Source: Streptomyces marinisediminis (GTDB lineage: Bacteria; Actinomycetota; Actinomycetes; Streptomycetales; Streptomycetaceae). From it: a stretch of DNA of 64,000 nucleotides. Position numbers and translations under genes: made by a program. The DNA is taken from assembly GCF_026262575.1 (NCBI RefSeq), contig NZ_JAPKFL010000016.1, positions 92,670 through 156,669 on the forward strand, given 5' to 3'. Every line of letters begins with the position of its first letter. The stretch's first letter is position 1. This document shows, piece by piece, positions 1 through 11,300 of the stretch. The notes below the pieces were generated by a model, which saw only the letters and a program-made list of their open reading frames with translations, was not told the DNA's origin and did no database searches.

Positions 1-1078
1 CCGACCCGCCGTCGCCGTACCCGAACACGTGATCACCATGGCGGAGACGCTCCAGTTGGCGCGCTCCGTCCACGCCGACCACCCCCAGCTCCCGCTCGTG
101 CTCCGGCTGATCGAGAACACCGGCGTGCGCACCCGGCACCTGGTCCAGCCCATCGAGGAGACCCTGCGCCACCCCGGCTTCGAGGCCCGCAACCAGGTCT
201 ACGCCCGCGAGGCCGCCCGGCGCACCCCACCGGTCATCCGCCGCGCCCTGGGCCACGCCGGGCTCGGCGTACGGGACATCGACCTCCTGATCTACGTCTC
301 CTGCACCGGCTTCGCGATGCCCTCCATGACGGCGTGGCTGATCAACCAGATGGGTTTCCGCTCCGACACCCGCCAGCTCCCGATCGCCCAGCTCGGCTGC
401 GCGGCCGGCGGCGCGGCGATCAACCGGGCCCAGGACTTCTGCACCGCCTACCCCGACGCCAACGCGCTCATCGTCGCGTGCGAGTTCTGCAGCCTGTGCT
501 ACCAGCCCAGCGACCTCGACGTCGGCTCGCTCCTGTCGAACGGCCTCTTCGGCGACGGCCTCGCCGCGGCGGTGGTGCGCGGTCGCGGCGGACACGGCGT
601 CCATCTGGAGCGCAACGGCTCGCACCTGGTCCCCGACACCGAGGAGTGGATCTCCTACGCCGTCAAGGACACCGGCTTCCACTTCCGCCTGGACAAACGC
701 GTCCCCACCACGATGCACATGCTCGCCCCCGCCCTGCGCGAGCTGGCCGCGCGCCACGAGTGGAACGTCTCCGACCTGGACTTCCACATCGTCCACGCCG
801 GCGGGCCCCGCATCCTGGACGACCTGTGCAGCCTGCTGGACGTCGACCCCCTCCTGTACCGCCACAGCCGCGCCACCCTCACCGAACGCGGCAACATCGC
901 CAGTTGCGTCGTACTCGACGCCCTGGACCGGCTCTTCGCCGAGGGCTCCGTCCAGCCCGACGCCCGCGGGCTGATCGCCGGGTTCGGCCCCGGCATCACC
1001 GCCGAGATCTCGCTCGGGAGCTGGACCGGCACCACCCGCCCCGAGGCCGCGGCGGTCCTCACCGAAGCCGTTCCCTGA
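1..1078 (+). CDS. rppA: 1,3,6,8-tetrahydroxynaphthalene synthase (type III PKS), 5' end cut by window
   Basis: This is a type III polyketide synthase of the RppA family. RppA condenses five malonyl-CoA units to tetrahydroxynaphthalene, the precursor of flaviolin and melanin-like pigments. The reading frame is open to the window edge and begins RPAVAVPEHVITM, matching the RppA N-terminus from about residue 6, so only about five codons lie outside; the GTG at 29 is therefore internal. The catalytic Cys sits in LGCAAGGAAI (nt about 398), the His in HIVHAGGPRILDD and the Asn in ERGNIASC. Length and motifs fit the family. The usual Streptomyces partner, a P450 of the CYP158 type, is not directly downstream. 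Identity is seen directly in the motifs; the product is family knowledge. Confidence 0.95.
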   Translation, partial: RPAVAVPEHVITMAETLQLARSVHADHPQLPLVLRLIENTGVRTRHLVQPIEETLRHPGFEARNQVYAREAARRTPPVIRRALGHAGLGVRDIDLLIYVSCTGFAMPSMTAWLINQMGFRSDTRQLPIAQLGCAAGGAAINRAQDFCTAYPDANALIVACEFCSLCYQPSDLDVGSLLSNGLFGDGLAAAVVRGRGGHGVHLERNGSHLVPDTEEWISYAVKDTGFHFRLDKRVPTTMHMLAPALRELAARHEWNVSDLDFHIVHAGGPRILDDLCSLLDVDPLLYRHSRATLTERGNIASCVVLDALDRLFAEGSVQPDARGLIAGFGPGITAEISLGSWTGTTRPEAAAVLTEAVP

Positions 1079-1169
1079 CCGACCGCGTCGCGAGCGGCGC
1101 GTTTCGTCCACGGTCGCGCGGAAACCCCGGCCTTGACCGCAGCACCGCTCCCAGCCGCCGGAGGGCCCC

Positions 1170-1394
1170 ATGGCCAAGGACGACGAGTTCCGCAAGGGCG
1201 ACGAGGTCACCTGGTCCAGCCACGGCAGCGACGTCCCCGGCCGGGTGAAGAAGAAGATCACCCAACGCGTCCGCGCCGCGGGTCGCACCGTCGACGCCTC
1301 CCCCGAAGACCCCCAGTACGAGGTGGAGAGCGACAAGTCCGGTCGCCGCGCCGTGCACAGGCCCCGAGCCCTGCGCCGGAAGAAGGACCGCTAG
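1170..1394 (+). CDS. DUF2945 / HVA1-type TUDOR-like small protein
   Basis: This 74-residue basic protein starts with MAKDDEFRKGDEVTW and contains the family pattern KGD-V-W, GRVKKKIT and DPQYEVESDKSGRRAVH. That pattern is typical of the DUF2945 family, also named hypervirulence-associated TUDOR domain. Its function is unknown; it is a small SH3/TUDOR-like fold. The start ATG follows GGAGGGCCCC, a good ribosome site. It ends two bases before the next gene, so the two are probably co-translated. The pairing of DUF2945 with DUF3140 proteins recurs in actinobacteria, as far as I know, which supports a joint role that remains undefined. Confidence 0.85.
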   Translation: MAKDDEFRKGDEVTWSSHGSDVPGRVKKKITQRVRAAGRTVDASPEDPQYEVESDKSGRRAVHRPRALRRKKDR

Positions 1395-1396
1395 CG

Positions 1397-1753
1397 ATGG
1401 CGGCCGCACCGGAGCGCGACGAGACGATCGCGCGGTTCCACGACGCGGTCAACATGACGCCCACCGAGCTGGAGCGCTGGCTGGAGACCGACGCCTCCCG
1501 GGGCGTGGGCCAGAAGCCCTCCGCCGGTGCGGAGAGCACCGGCCACGCCTCCGGTCGCCGCATCGTGGAACTCAAGCGCAAGAAGAAGGGCGACCTCACC
1601 GACGACGACCTGGCCCACATGCGCAAGGTGACCGGTTACGTCCACCGCCACCTCGCCCAGCGCCCCTCCGGCGACGTGCGCACCTCGCCCTGGCGCTACT
1701 CCCTGATGAACTGGGGCCACGACCCGCTCGACGGCGACGGCCACCACCGGTAG
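1397..1753 (+). CDS. DUF3140 family protein
   Basis: This 118-residue protein begins MAAAPERDETIARFHDAVNM, followed by TPTELERWLETDASRGVGQK and a basic stretch VELKRKKKGDLTDDDLAHMRKVTGYVHRHLAQRP. It ends with SPWRYSLMNWGHDP, the C-terminal signature of the DUF3140 family. The family is of unknown function and is often annotated as a DNA-binding or stress protein, which is not proven. The ATG at 1397 lies two bases after the previous stop; upstream sequence in this frame overlaps the preceding gene and is not needed. The two genes form a short operon. It ends in TAG, showing that TAG is an ordinary terminator here. Confidence 0.85.
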   Translation: MAAAPERDETIARFHDAVNMTPTELERWLETDASRGVGQKPSAGAESTGHASGRRIVELKRKKKGDLTDDDLAHMRKVTGYVHRHLAQRPSGDVRTSPWRYSLMNWGHDPLDGDGHHR

Positions 1754-1992
1754 CCGCCCCGGACGCCCGGATTCCGCCCCCTCCACCGCCCGGGCGCGGG
1801 GCCGGGGGCTCACGCGGCCCCACGTGCCGCCGGACGCCGCACACCGGGCGGGCACCGCTCGCCCCCCGCCCCCCGCCGACCTGCGCCTCCACCGGGGGAG
1901 AGGCCACGCAGCACCGTGCCCGCGCGGCCGGCGCCCGCCCGGGCACGGTGGTGGCAGCGACGGCGTCCCCGCATCCGGTCAGGATCGAAGAA
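1754..1992. other. Intergenic stretch, no supported gene
   Basis: About 240 bases of proline/arginine-rich frames in all directions, without a ribosome site plus conserved protein. The only clear structure is further right, at the palindrome and TAGCGT box around 1993-2019. Confidence 0.6.
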
Positions 1993-2019
1993 GCGCCCCG
2001 GCCGGGGCGCCGCTAGCGT
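1993..2019 (+). promoter_or_regulatory. Promoter-like element with 18-bp perfect palindrome and TAGCGT -10 box
   Basis: Bases 1993-2010 read GCGCCCCGGCCGGGGCGC, a perfect palindrome, followed by TAGCGT at 2014-2019, a good Streptomyces -10 hexamer. An ATG lies eight bases after the box (2027), a leaderless arrangement. The same layout recurs before the VOC gene: half-site GCGCCCCGG, then TAGCGT at 5581-5586 and ATG at 5594. The two promoters are clearly related. They may be bound by the same regulator, for example the AraC protein encoded at 5163. Confidence 0.5.
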
Positions 2020-2026
2020 GAGCGTC

Positions 2027-2269
2027 ATGGCTGCTCCCGCGCGCCCGCGCACACCGGTCGGGACGCCCCGACGGCCGCGCCCCGGCACCTGCGGCTCCGC
2101 ACCCGCCGGGGCCCGCCGACGGCAGCACGAGCACGCCCGGGCGCGGCCCCCACGGAGCGGTGCCCACGGCACCGGCGCCGCCCAGGGGACGCCGGACCCG
2201 CGCCGGACCGTCCGACGCCCGCTTTTCCGCCGTCACGCGGCCGCCGGGCACCCGGCCCGGCGGCGCTGA
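2027..2269 (+). CDS. Possible leaderless small ORF (weak)
   Basis: An 80-codon frame starts at the ATG that sits exactly where a leaderless transcript from the TAGCGT box would begin. The product is rich in Arg, Pro and Ala and resembles no family that I recognise, so it may be only transcribed leader. An alternative is that the promoter was duplicated from the VOC gene promoter at 5581 and now drives the UvrA-like gene at 2376, with this frame as a by-product. Confidence that it is translated to a functional protein is low. Confidence 0.15.
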   Translation: MAAPARPRTPVGTPRRPRPGTCGSAPAGARRRQHEHARARPPRSGAHGTGAAQGTPDPRRTVRRPLFRRHAAAGHPARRR

Positions 2270-2375
2270 CCGGCTCCGCCACGGGCGGCGCTCGTCCCAC
2301 CCCGCGGGGCGGACACACGATCACCAGGGGCGGCCGTCGTACCGACGGCGTCCGCCCGGCACAGAGGGAGACACG

Positions 2376-4766
<2,391 letters not shown>

Positions 4767-5162
4767 CCCGCGTCTGCCCGCCCCCGGGCCCGCGCCGTGG
4801 GAAGCGCCCCGGCGCGCTCCCACGGCGCCGCACCGCACCACCGCGCCGCGCCCGCGGCCGGCTGTGACGGGCGAGGCCCGCGAACCCGACCGAGCGCGGA
4901 ACGGGTCCGCAGACCGCAGGAGCGGGGCCGGGGACCGGCGGCCGACCACGCCCCACGCCGCGCCCCCGGGCCGTGACCGAGCCGTCCCGCCCGGCGCGCA
5001 CGGCCCTGCGGCCACCCGCTCCCGCCCCCTCACCCCAACGGGCGCATCCCGGGCACACGGCGTGGACGGAAGGCCCCGACGAGCCCCGACGAGCCCGGCG
5101 CAGCCCCGCGCCCCCGGGCCGTCGGGCGCGACGCTGTCGGCGGCCCGTGTGATGCTGGTGGG
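4767..5162. other. Intergenic stretch, nothing supported
   Basis: About 395 bases between the UvrA-like gene and the AraC gene. Frames are Pro/Arg-rich and no conserved protein was recognised. The AraC promoter must lie near the right end, just before GTGGGATG at 5157. Confidence 0.5.
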
Positions 5163-5588
5163 ATGACGCTGGCGGACCTCGCTCACCTGCGCCGGGCGCG
5201 CGACCTGATCAATCGCGACTACGCGGAGCCCTTGGACGTTCCCGCGCTGGCCCGGGCGGCGCACATGTCACCCGGGCACTTCTCGCGCAGCTTCCGCGCC
5301 GCCTTCGGGGAGACGCCCTACAGCTACCTGATGACCCGCAGGATCGAGCGGGCCAAGGCGCTGCTGCGCCGGGGAGACCTGTCGGTGACGGAGGTCTGCT
5401 GCGCGGTCGGCTGCACGTCGCTGGGGTCCTTCAGCACGCGGTTCACCGCGCTGGTGGGGGAGAGCCCCAGCGCGTACCGGGCGCGCGACCACGGCCAGGG
5501 CGCCGAGATCCCGGCCTGCGTGGCCAAGGTTTTCACGCGGCCGGTCAGGAACGGAGAAGCCGGGCGCCCCGGTCCGGCCGTAGCGTGA
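5163..5588 (+). CDS. AraC-family transcriptional regulator (DNA-binding domain only)
   Basis: This 141-residue protein is almost entirely an AraC/XylS double helix-turn-helix domain. Residues about 9-108 contain ALARAAHMSPGHFSRSFRAA, then ERAKALLRRGDLSVTEVCCA and the second helix pair ending GESPSAYRAR. There is no N-terminal effector domain, as in SoxS/MarA-type members. It starts with ATG 5163 after GGTGGG. The VOC gene follows at once, with only a short overlap region, so the regulator probably controls that gene and perhaps the UvrA-like gene upstream. The related promoters before ATG 2027 and ATG 5594 are the natural candidates for its binding site. The effector is unknown. Confidence 0.9.
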   Translation: MTLADLAHLRRARDLINRDYAEPLDVPALARAAHMSPGHFSRSFRAAFGETPYSYLMTRRIERAKALLRRGDLSVTEVCCAVGCTSLGSFSTRFTALVGESPSAYRARDHGQGAEIPACVAKVFTRPVRNGEAGRPGPAVA

Positions 5589-5593
5589 GCGGC
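5581..5593 (+). promoter_or_regulatory. TAGCGT promoter of the VOC gene, inside the end of the AraC gene
   Basis: TAGCGT at 5581-5586 is preceded by GGGCGCCCCGGTCCGGCCG and followed by ATG at 5594. The spacing from box to ATG (eight bases) is the same as in the element at 2014-2027. This suggests leaderless transcription and an ATG start rather than the GTG at 5585. Confidence 0.45.
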
Positions 5594-6010
5594 ATGGACA
5601 TCAAGCTTTCGCAGTGCTTCATCGCCGTGGACGACCACGACAAGGCGCTCGCCTTCTACCGGGACGCGCTCGGATTGGAGGTGCGCAACGACGTCGGCTT
5701 CGAGGGGATGCGCTGGGTCACCCTGGGCGCGCCGTCGCAACCCGACGTGGAGATCGTGCTCGAACCGCCCCTGGCCAACCCGGACGCCTCCCCGGCGGAC
5801 CAGCAGGCCATGGCCGAGCTGCTGGCCAAGGGCATGCTGCGGGGGGTGATCTTCGCCACCGACGACTGCGACGCCACGTTCGAGCGCGTCCGGGCCTCCG
5901 GCGCCGAGGTGCTGCAGGAACCGATCGACCAGCCGTACGGGGTCCGCGACTGCGCCTTCCGCGACCCGGCCGGCAACATGCTCCGCTTCACCCAGCGTCG
6001 CAACCGCTGA
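5594..6010 (+). CDS. VOC-fold (glyoxalase/bleomycin resistance) protein
   Basis: This protein of about 138 residues has the vicinal oxygen chelate pattern: MDIKLSQCFIAVDDHDKALA at the start, FYRDALGLEV, then a second half with FATDDCDATFERVRASGAEV and FRDPAGNMLRF. Metal ligands would come from the His/Glu positions of this fold, but only some are obvious, so it could bind drugs rather than catalyse. The ATG at 5594 was chosen because a TAGCGT box lies eight bases upstream; GTG 5585, overlapping the AraC stop as GTGA, is the alternative. Genes of this type beside an AraC regulator usually encode drug or electrophile resistance or are uncharacterised. Confidence 0.85.
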   Translation: MDIKLSQCFIAVDDHDKALAFYRDALGLEVRNDVGFEGMRWVTLGAPSQPDVEIVLEPPLANPDASPADQQAMAELLAKGMLRGVIFATDDCDATFERVRASGAEVLQEPIDQPYGVRDCAFRDPAGNMLRFTQRRNR

Positions 6011-6199
6011 GCACGGCCCCTCCGGGCCCTGGCGTCCCTGCGCGGCTGACGTCCGGCCACCGGGCGTACGCACGTCCAGCGGCCGGGCGCCCCGCGCGGA
6101 GGGCGCCTGGCCACTGGGCGTCACACCGCGCTGCCACGGCACGCCGTGCGGAAGTGGTCCCGGCGGCCCCGCGTCGCGTCGCCCGCCTCCCGGCCCGCG

Positions 6200-7312
6200 T
6201 CAGGAGCCGGTGTCCTCCTGGCCCGGCGCGCCGTCCGCCTGCTCCCGCTCCCGCGCGCGGCGGCGCTCCAGCCGCTCGCGCTGGGGCACGACCGTGTACC
6301 GGGGGTCCTCGGCCGAGGCGATCCCGGCGTGGAAGACGCCGAGGCGGGTGCACGCGGAGGCCGCCAGCAGCGCCGCGCCCGAGACGGCCGCCGCCGTCCG
6401 GCTGCGGTGGCCCAGCAGCGCGGCGCCGGCCGCGCCCGCCACGGACAGCGCCGTGGCGGCGCGCAGGTACCTGCCGCCCGTGCCGGTGCGGTAGGTCTCG
6501 GCCGCCAGCCCCATCCGGCGCTCCATGGTCTGCGTGGCGGCCACCTCGACCGCCGCGCCGAAGACCGCGGCGCCCCGGGCCGGGCCGTTCTCCCGGACCG
6601 GTGCGGCGGCCAGCGCCATGCCGGAGGCCGCCACCGCGGCCGAGCCGGTGAAGACGAACGGCATCTGCCGGTAGCCGTCGTGCCAGCCGGGCACGGCGGT
6701 GTCGGCGGCCAGTACCGCGGTGTAGGCGGCGACCGCGGGACCCAGCAGCGCCGCGGCCCCCGTCGCGGTGCGCTCCAGGCGCGGCAGCCGGCCCCACACG
6801 TCGAGCACGGCGGCGGCGCCGGCCGCCGGGCCGTAGGCGGCCAGCAGCCAGGAGCCGACGCTCATCGGGGACGTCGGCTTGACCACCCGCAGCATGTTGG
6901 CGAACCGGCCCGGCCTGCCGAGGTCGTGGATGAGCAGCCCCGTGGAGCCGGAGACGGCGGCCAGCGAGGAGATCTTCATGGCCCGCGCCATGCGGGGCCG
7001 CCCGGTCAGCGCGGCTCCGGCGGCCAGCACGGAGCCCGCCCCGGCCAGACCGCCGAGGAAGAAGTACCCGGCGATGTCCCGGGCGCTCCACGCGGGGGCC
7101 TTGATGACCGGCCTGCCGTAGTAGGAGGAGAACTCCGCCTCGGGCACCATGAGCTGCTCGCCCTTGCGCCCGCGCCGCCGCCGGCGGCCGCCCGCGCGGC
7201 CGTCCGCGCTCCGGCCGTCCGGGCGCGCCCCGTCCAGGCCCTGGCCGACCAGGGCCTGGCGGGGTGGCCGCTCGCCCCGGATGCCCTGCCGGGTCACGTC
7301 ACCGCTGTTCAT
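6200..7312 (-). CDS. Formate dehydrogenase membrane anchor subunit, NrfD/PsrC-like
   Basis: This 370-residue protein is a polytopic membrane protein of the NrfD/polysulfide reductase C family. Hydrophobic segments begin near DIAGYFFLGGLAGAGSVLAAG and continue with STGLLIHDLGRPGRFANMLR, a motif shared by NrfD-type anchors. It would accept electrons from the iron-sulfur subunit and pass them to menaquinone. The first 50 residues are hydrophilic and Arg-rich, and the last 35 are charged (ERLERRRAREREQADG), likely cytoplasmic. Its ATG overlaps the stop of the beta subunit gene as ATGA, so it is translationally coupled. It is the last gene of the three-gene fdh operon. Confidence 0.88.
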   Translation of the reverse strand: MNSGDVTRQGIRGERPPRQALVGQGLDGARPDGRSADGRAGGRRRRRGRKGEQLMVPEAEFSSYYGRPVIKAPAWSARDIAGYFFLGGLAGAGSVLAAGAALTGRPRMARAMKISSLAAVSGSTGLLIHDLGRPGRFANMLRVVKPTSPMSVGSWLLAAYGPAAGAAAVLDVWGRLPRLERTATGAAALLGPAVAAYTAVLAADTAVPGWHDGYRQMPFVFTGSAAVAASGMALAAAPVRENGPARGAAVFGAAVEVAATQTMERRMGLAAETYRTGTGGRYLRAATALSVAGAAGAALLGHRSRTAAAVSGAALLAASACTRLGVFHAGIASAEDPRYTVVPQRERLERRRAREREQADGAPGQEDTGS

Positions 7313-8328
7313 CGACGCCTCCCCGGCAGTCGTCCGCTGGCCGCGAAGACGGCGGCCAGGCCGCCGAGCAGGGTCGCGGCGGCGGCACCGGCGTGCCGCC
7401 ACATCGAGGGCAGGTCCCGCGTGGTGACGACCGGGTCCGGCGGCAGTCCGTAGACCTCGGGCTCGTCCAGCAGGAGGAAGAACGCGCCGTCGCCGCCCAC
7501 GCCGTCCTGCGGGTCCTCGCCGTACAGCCGGGCGTCGGTGACGCCCGCCGCGTGCAGTTGCGCCACCCGCCCGGCGGCCCGCTCACGCAGCTCCTCCAGC
7601 GGGCCGAACTGGATGGAGTCGGTGGGGCACGCCTTGGCGCAGGCGGGTTCCTGCCCCGCGCCGAGCCGGTCGTAGCACAGCGTGCACTTCCAGGCCCGGC
7701 CGTCGCCGGGACGCTGCTCGATCACCCCGTACGGGCAGGCGGGCACGCAGTAGCCGCAGCCGTTGCAGATGTCCTCCTGCACCACGACGGTGCCGAACTC
7801 GGTGCGGAACAGCGATCCGGTCGGGCAGACGTCCAGGCAGGCGGCGTGCGTGCAGTGCTTGCACACGTCGGAGGACATCAGCCAGCGCAGCTCGGTGCGC
7901 CCGTCGGGGGAGGGCGCGCCCTCGGGCGCCGGGGTGGTGGGCGTGATCGCCGCCTCGGCGGGCGGGGTCCCCGAGCCCTGGGCGGCGAGCGCGAACACGT
8001 CCACGTCGCTGTGGTCGACGGCGGTCTGGGCGTGGCCCAGCGGCTTGTTCTGCTCGATGAACGCCACGTGCCGCCAGGTGGAGGCGCCCAGGCCCTGGCT
8101 GTTGTCGTAGGACATGCCGGTGAGTTCCAGGCCGTCCTCGGGGATGGCGTTCCACTCCTTGCAGGCGACCTCGCACGCCTTGCAGCCGATGCAGACGGAG
8201 GTGTCGGTGAAGAACCCCATGCGCTGCGGCGCGTCGGCGTGCCCGGCGTCGCCCGCCGGATCGGGCTCGACGCCGGCGAGCAGGTTGCGGCCGACGAGGG
8301 AGCCGGGGGCGGGGCTGGTGTCCGTCAT
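7309..8328 (-). CDS. fdhB: Formate dehydrogenase beta subunit, four-cluster ferredoxin
   Basis: This 339-residue protein carries 16 cysteines in four ferredoxin-like groups: CIGCKACEVAC (Cys 46, 49, 52, 56), CKHCTHAACLDVCPTGS, CNGCGYCVPACPYG and CTLCYDRLGAGQEPACAKACP. This is the electron-transfer subunit pattern of FdnH/FdoH-type enzymes, which wires the molybdenum or tungsten site to the membrane anchor. Unlike E. coli FdnH it has no C-terminal transmembrane helix that can be seen. Both gene borders are 4-base ATGA overlaps, with fdhA upstream and the NrfD-like gene downstream, so the three are one transcription unit. The function assignment is strong from gene order and motifs. Confidence 0.93.
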   Translation of the reverse strand: MTDTSPAPGSLVGRNLLAGVEPDPAGDAGHADAPQRMGFFTDTSVCIGCKACEVACKEWNAIPEDGLELTGMSYDNSQGLGASTWRHVAFIEQNKPLGHAQTAVDHSDVDVFALAAQGSGTPPAEAAITPTTPAPEGAPSPDGRTELRWLMSSDVCKHCTHAACLDVCPTGSLFRTEFGTVVVQEDICNGCGYCVPACPYGVIEQRPGDGRAWKCTLCYDRLGAGQEPACAKACPTDSIQFGPLEELRERAAGRVAQLHAAGVTDARLYGEDPQDGVGGDGAFFLLLDEPEVYGLPPDPVVTTRDLPSMWRHAGAAAATLLGGLAAVFAASGRLPGRRR

Positions 8329-11300
8329 CCGCGCACCTCCGTTCCGGTGTGCTCGGTGACGCCGGCCCGTTCCTGGTAGGAGTGGAGCAGGTCGAGCAGT
8401 GCGGGGCCGCGTGGCCGGCGTCCCGGCCTGATGTCGGCGGTCAGCGCCTTCACCTCCTGGATGTGCACGTTCGGGTCGAGTGCGATGGCCGACAGCTCGT
8501 TGGCCGCGTCACCGCGTGAGTAGCCGTTGGGCCCCCAGTGGTAGGGCAGGCCGATCTGGTGGACGGTGCGCCCCTGCACGGTCAGCGGCGCCATCCGCTG
8601 CGTGACCAGGACCCGCGCCTCGATCACGCCGCGCGCGCTCACCAGCGTCGCCCACCCGGCGTGCTCCAGATTCCGCTCGGCCGCGAGCTGCGGGGACACC
8701 TCGCAGAAGAACTCCGGCTGCAGCTCGGCCAGGTAGGGCGACCAGCGCGTCATGCCGCCCGCGGTGAAGTGCTCGGTGAGCCGGTAGGTCGTCACGACGT
8801 ACGGGTAGACGTCGCTGCCGGGGAGGCCGCCGCTGGGGTGGAAGCGGTTGTGCTCGGAGGAGATCGCCTGCCGCACCGGGCTGCGCTGCTGGGCGGGGTA
8901 GAGCGGGTTGCGCACCGGGGAGTCCTGGGGCTCGTAGTGCGTGGGCAGCGGACCGTCGATCAGCCCGGCCGGCGCGTACAGCCACGCCTTGCCGTCCGCC
9001 TGCATGATGAACGGGTCGGTGCCGCTGAGGGCGTCCGGCCCCTCGGCGCCCTCGGGGGGCCGGTAGGACGGGGGCCGGTCGGCAATGAAGTCGGGGTTGT
9101 CGTGCCCGGTCCATCGGCCCGCTTCCGCGTCCCACCACACCAGCGCCTTGCGCTCGCTCCAGGGCCGGCCGTCGGGGTCGGCGGAGGCGCGGTTGTACAG
9201 GATGCGGCGGTTGGCGGGCCAGGCCCACGCCCACTCGGCCGCGATCCAGTCCTGCTCGGTGTGCGGCTTCTTGCGGGCCGCCTGGTTCACGCCGTCGGCG
9301 TACACCCCGCAGTAGATCCAGCAGCCGCAGGAGGTGGAGCCGTCGTCGGTGAGCTGCTCGTAGGAGGACAGCGGGGTGCCGTCGGCCGCGTAGCCGTTGA
9401 TCTCGGCGAGCACCGCCTCGGCCGAGGGCTCCGCCAGGGGGCCCTCGGTGGGGTAGTCCCAGGTGAGGTCGAGCAGCGGGCGGTCCTTGGGGTCGGTGGA
9501 GCCGCGCAGCCGCTCCCTGATCCGCCGGCCCAGGTGGTACATGAACCACAGGTCGCTGCGCGCCTCGCCGTCGGGCTCCTTCGCCGCGAAGTGCCACTGG
9601 AGCATGCGGTTGGTGTTGGTGTAGGACCCGGACTTCTCGGTGTGCGAGGCGGCGGGGAAGAAGAACACCTCGGTCGCGATGTCCTCGGTGCGCAGCTCGC
9701 CGGTGGCGATCTCGGGGCCGTCCTTCCACCAGGTGGCCGACTCGATCAGCGAGAAGTCGCGCACGACGAGCCAGTCCAGACGGGCCATGCCCAACCGCTG
9801 CATCTTGGCGTTCGCCGAGCCGACGGCCGGGTTCTCGCCCATCAGGAAGTAGCCCTTGCACACCCCCTCCAACTGGGCCAGCACGGTGTCGTAGGTGCTG
9901 TGCGAACCGGTCAGCCGGGGCAGGTGGTCGAAGCAGAAGTCGTTGTCGGCGGTGGCGGCCTCGCCGAAGTACGCCTTGAGCAGACTCACGGCGTAGGAAC
10001 GCATGTTGGCCCAGTAGCCCTTCTTGGTCCGCACGCCCTCCACGAAGGCGTCCAGGTCCTCGTGGGCGTGGGCGTGGGGCATGGGGAGGTAGCCGGGCAG
10101 CAGGTTGAACAGCGTCGGGATGTCGCTGGAGCCCTGGATGCTGGCGTGGCCGCGCAGCGCCTGGATGCCGCCGCCGGGCCGTCCCATGTTGCCCAGGAGC
10201 AACTGCAGGATGCAGGCCGTGCGGATGTACTGGGCGCCGACGGTGTGCTGCGTCCAGCCGACGGCGTACACGAACTCGCTCGTGCGGTCCCGGCCCGAGT
10301 TCTCCACCAGCGCGCGGCACACCTCGGCGAACACGTCCCTGGGGATGCCGCAGGTCTCCTCGACCATCTCGGGCGTGTAGCGGGCGTAGTGGCGCTTGAG
10401 GATCTGGTAGACGCAGCGCGGGTGCTCCAGCGTGCGGTCCTCGTGCTGCTCGCCGGAGATGGCCGCGCCACCGGACCCGTGCGACTCCGCGCCGCCGGAG
10501 GAGGAGCTGTTCCTCCCCGGGCCCGACCGCTCGTGGTACAGCTCGTCGCGCTTGCCCGAGGCGGCCTGGACGCTGGCGCCCTCGTACTGCCAGGTGTGCA
10601 CGTCGTAGCTGCCGCCCTCCTCGTCCAGACCGGAGAAGAGGCCGTCCAGGTCCTCGGTGTCGCGGAACTCCTCACCGACGATGGTGGCGGCGTTGGTGTA
10701 CTCCAGCACGAACTCGCGGAACTCGTGGCCGCCGCTGAGGACGTGGTTGATGATGCCGCCGAGGAAGGCGATGTCGGTGCCCGCCCGGATCGGCACGTGC
10801 AGGTCGGCCAGGGCGCTGGTGCGCGTGAAGCGCGGGTCGACGTGGATGACCTTGGCCCCGCGCGCCTTGGCCTCCATCACCCACTGGAAGCCGACGGGGT
10901 GGGCCTCGGCGAAGTTGGAGCCCTCGATGACGATGCAGTCCGAGTTCTGCAGGTCCTGCATGAACGTCGTGGCCCCGCCGCGGCCGAAGGAGGTGCCGAG
11001 CCCGGCGACCGTGGAGCTGTGGCAGACCCGGGCCTGGTTCTCCACCTGCACCACGCCCAGCGCCGTGAAGAGCTTCTTGATGAGGTAGTTCTCCTCGTTG
11101 TCCAGCGTCGCTCCGCCCAGGCTGGCGATGCCCAGGGTGCGGTTGACCCGCAGGCCCTCGTCCTCCTGCTGCCAGTTCTCCGCGCGGGTGCGCAGCACGC
11201 GGTCGACCACCATGTCCAGCGCCGTGTCCAGGTCCAGGCGCTCCCAGTCCCGGGCGTGGGGGCGCCGGTAGAGCACCTCGTGACGGCGGGCGTCGCCGGT

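Noticed and set aside
11021..11030. Selenocysteine at the FdhA metal ligand
   Set aside because: The codon is TGC, so Cys is encoded; there is no in-frame TGA.
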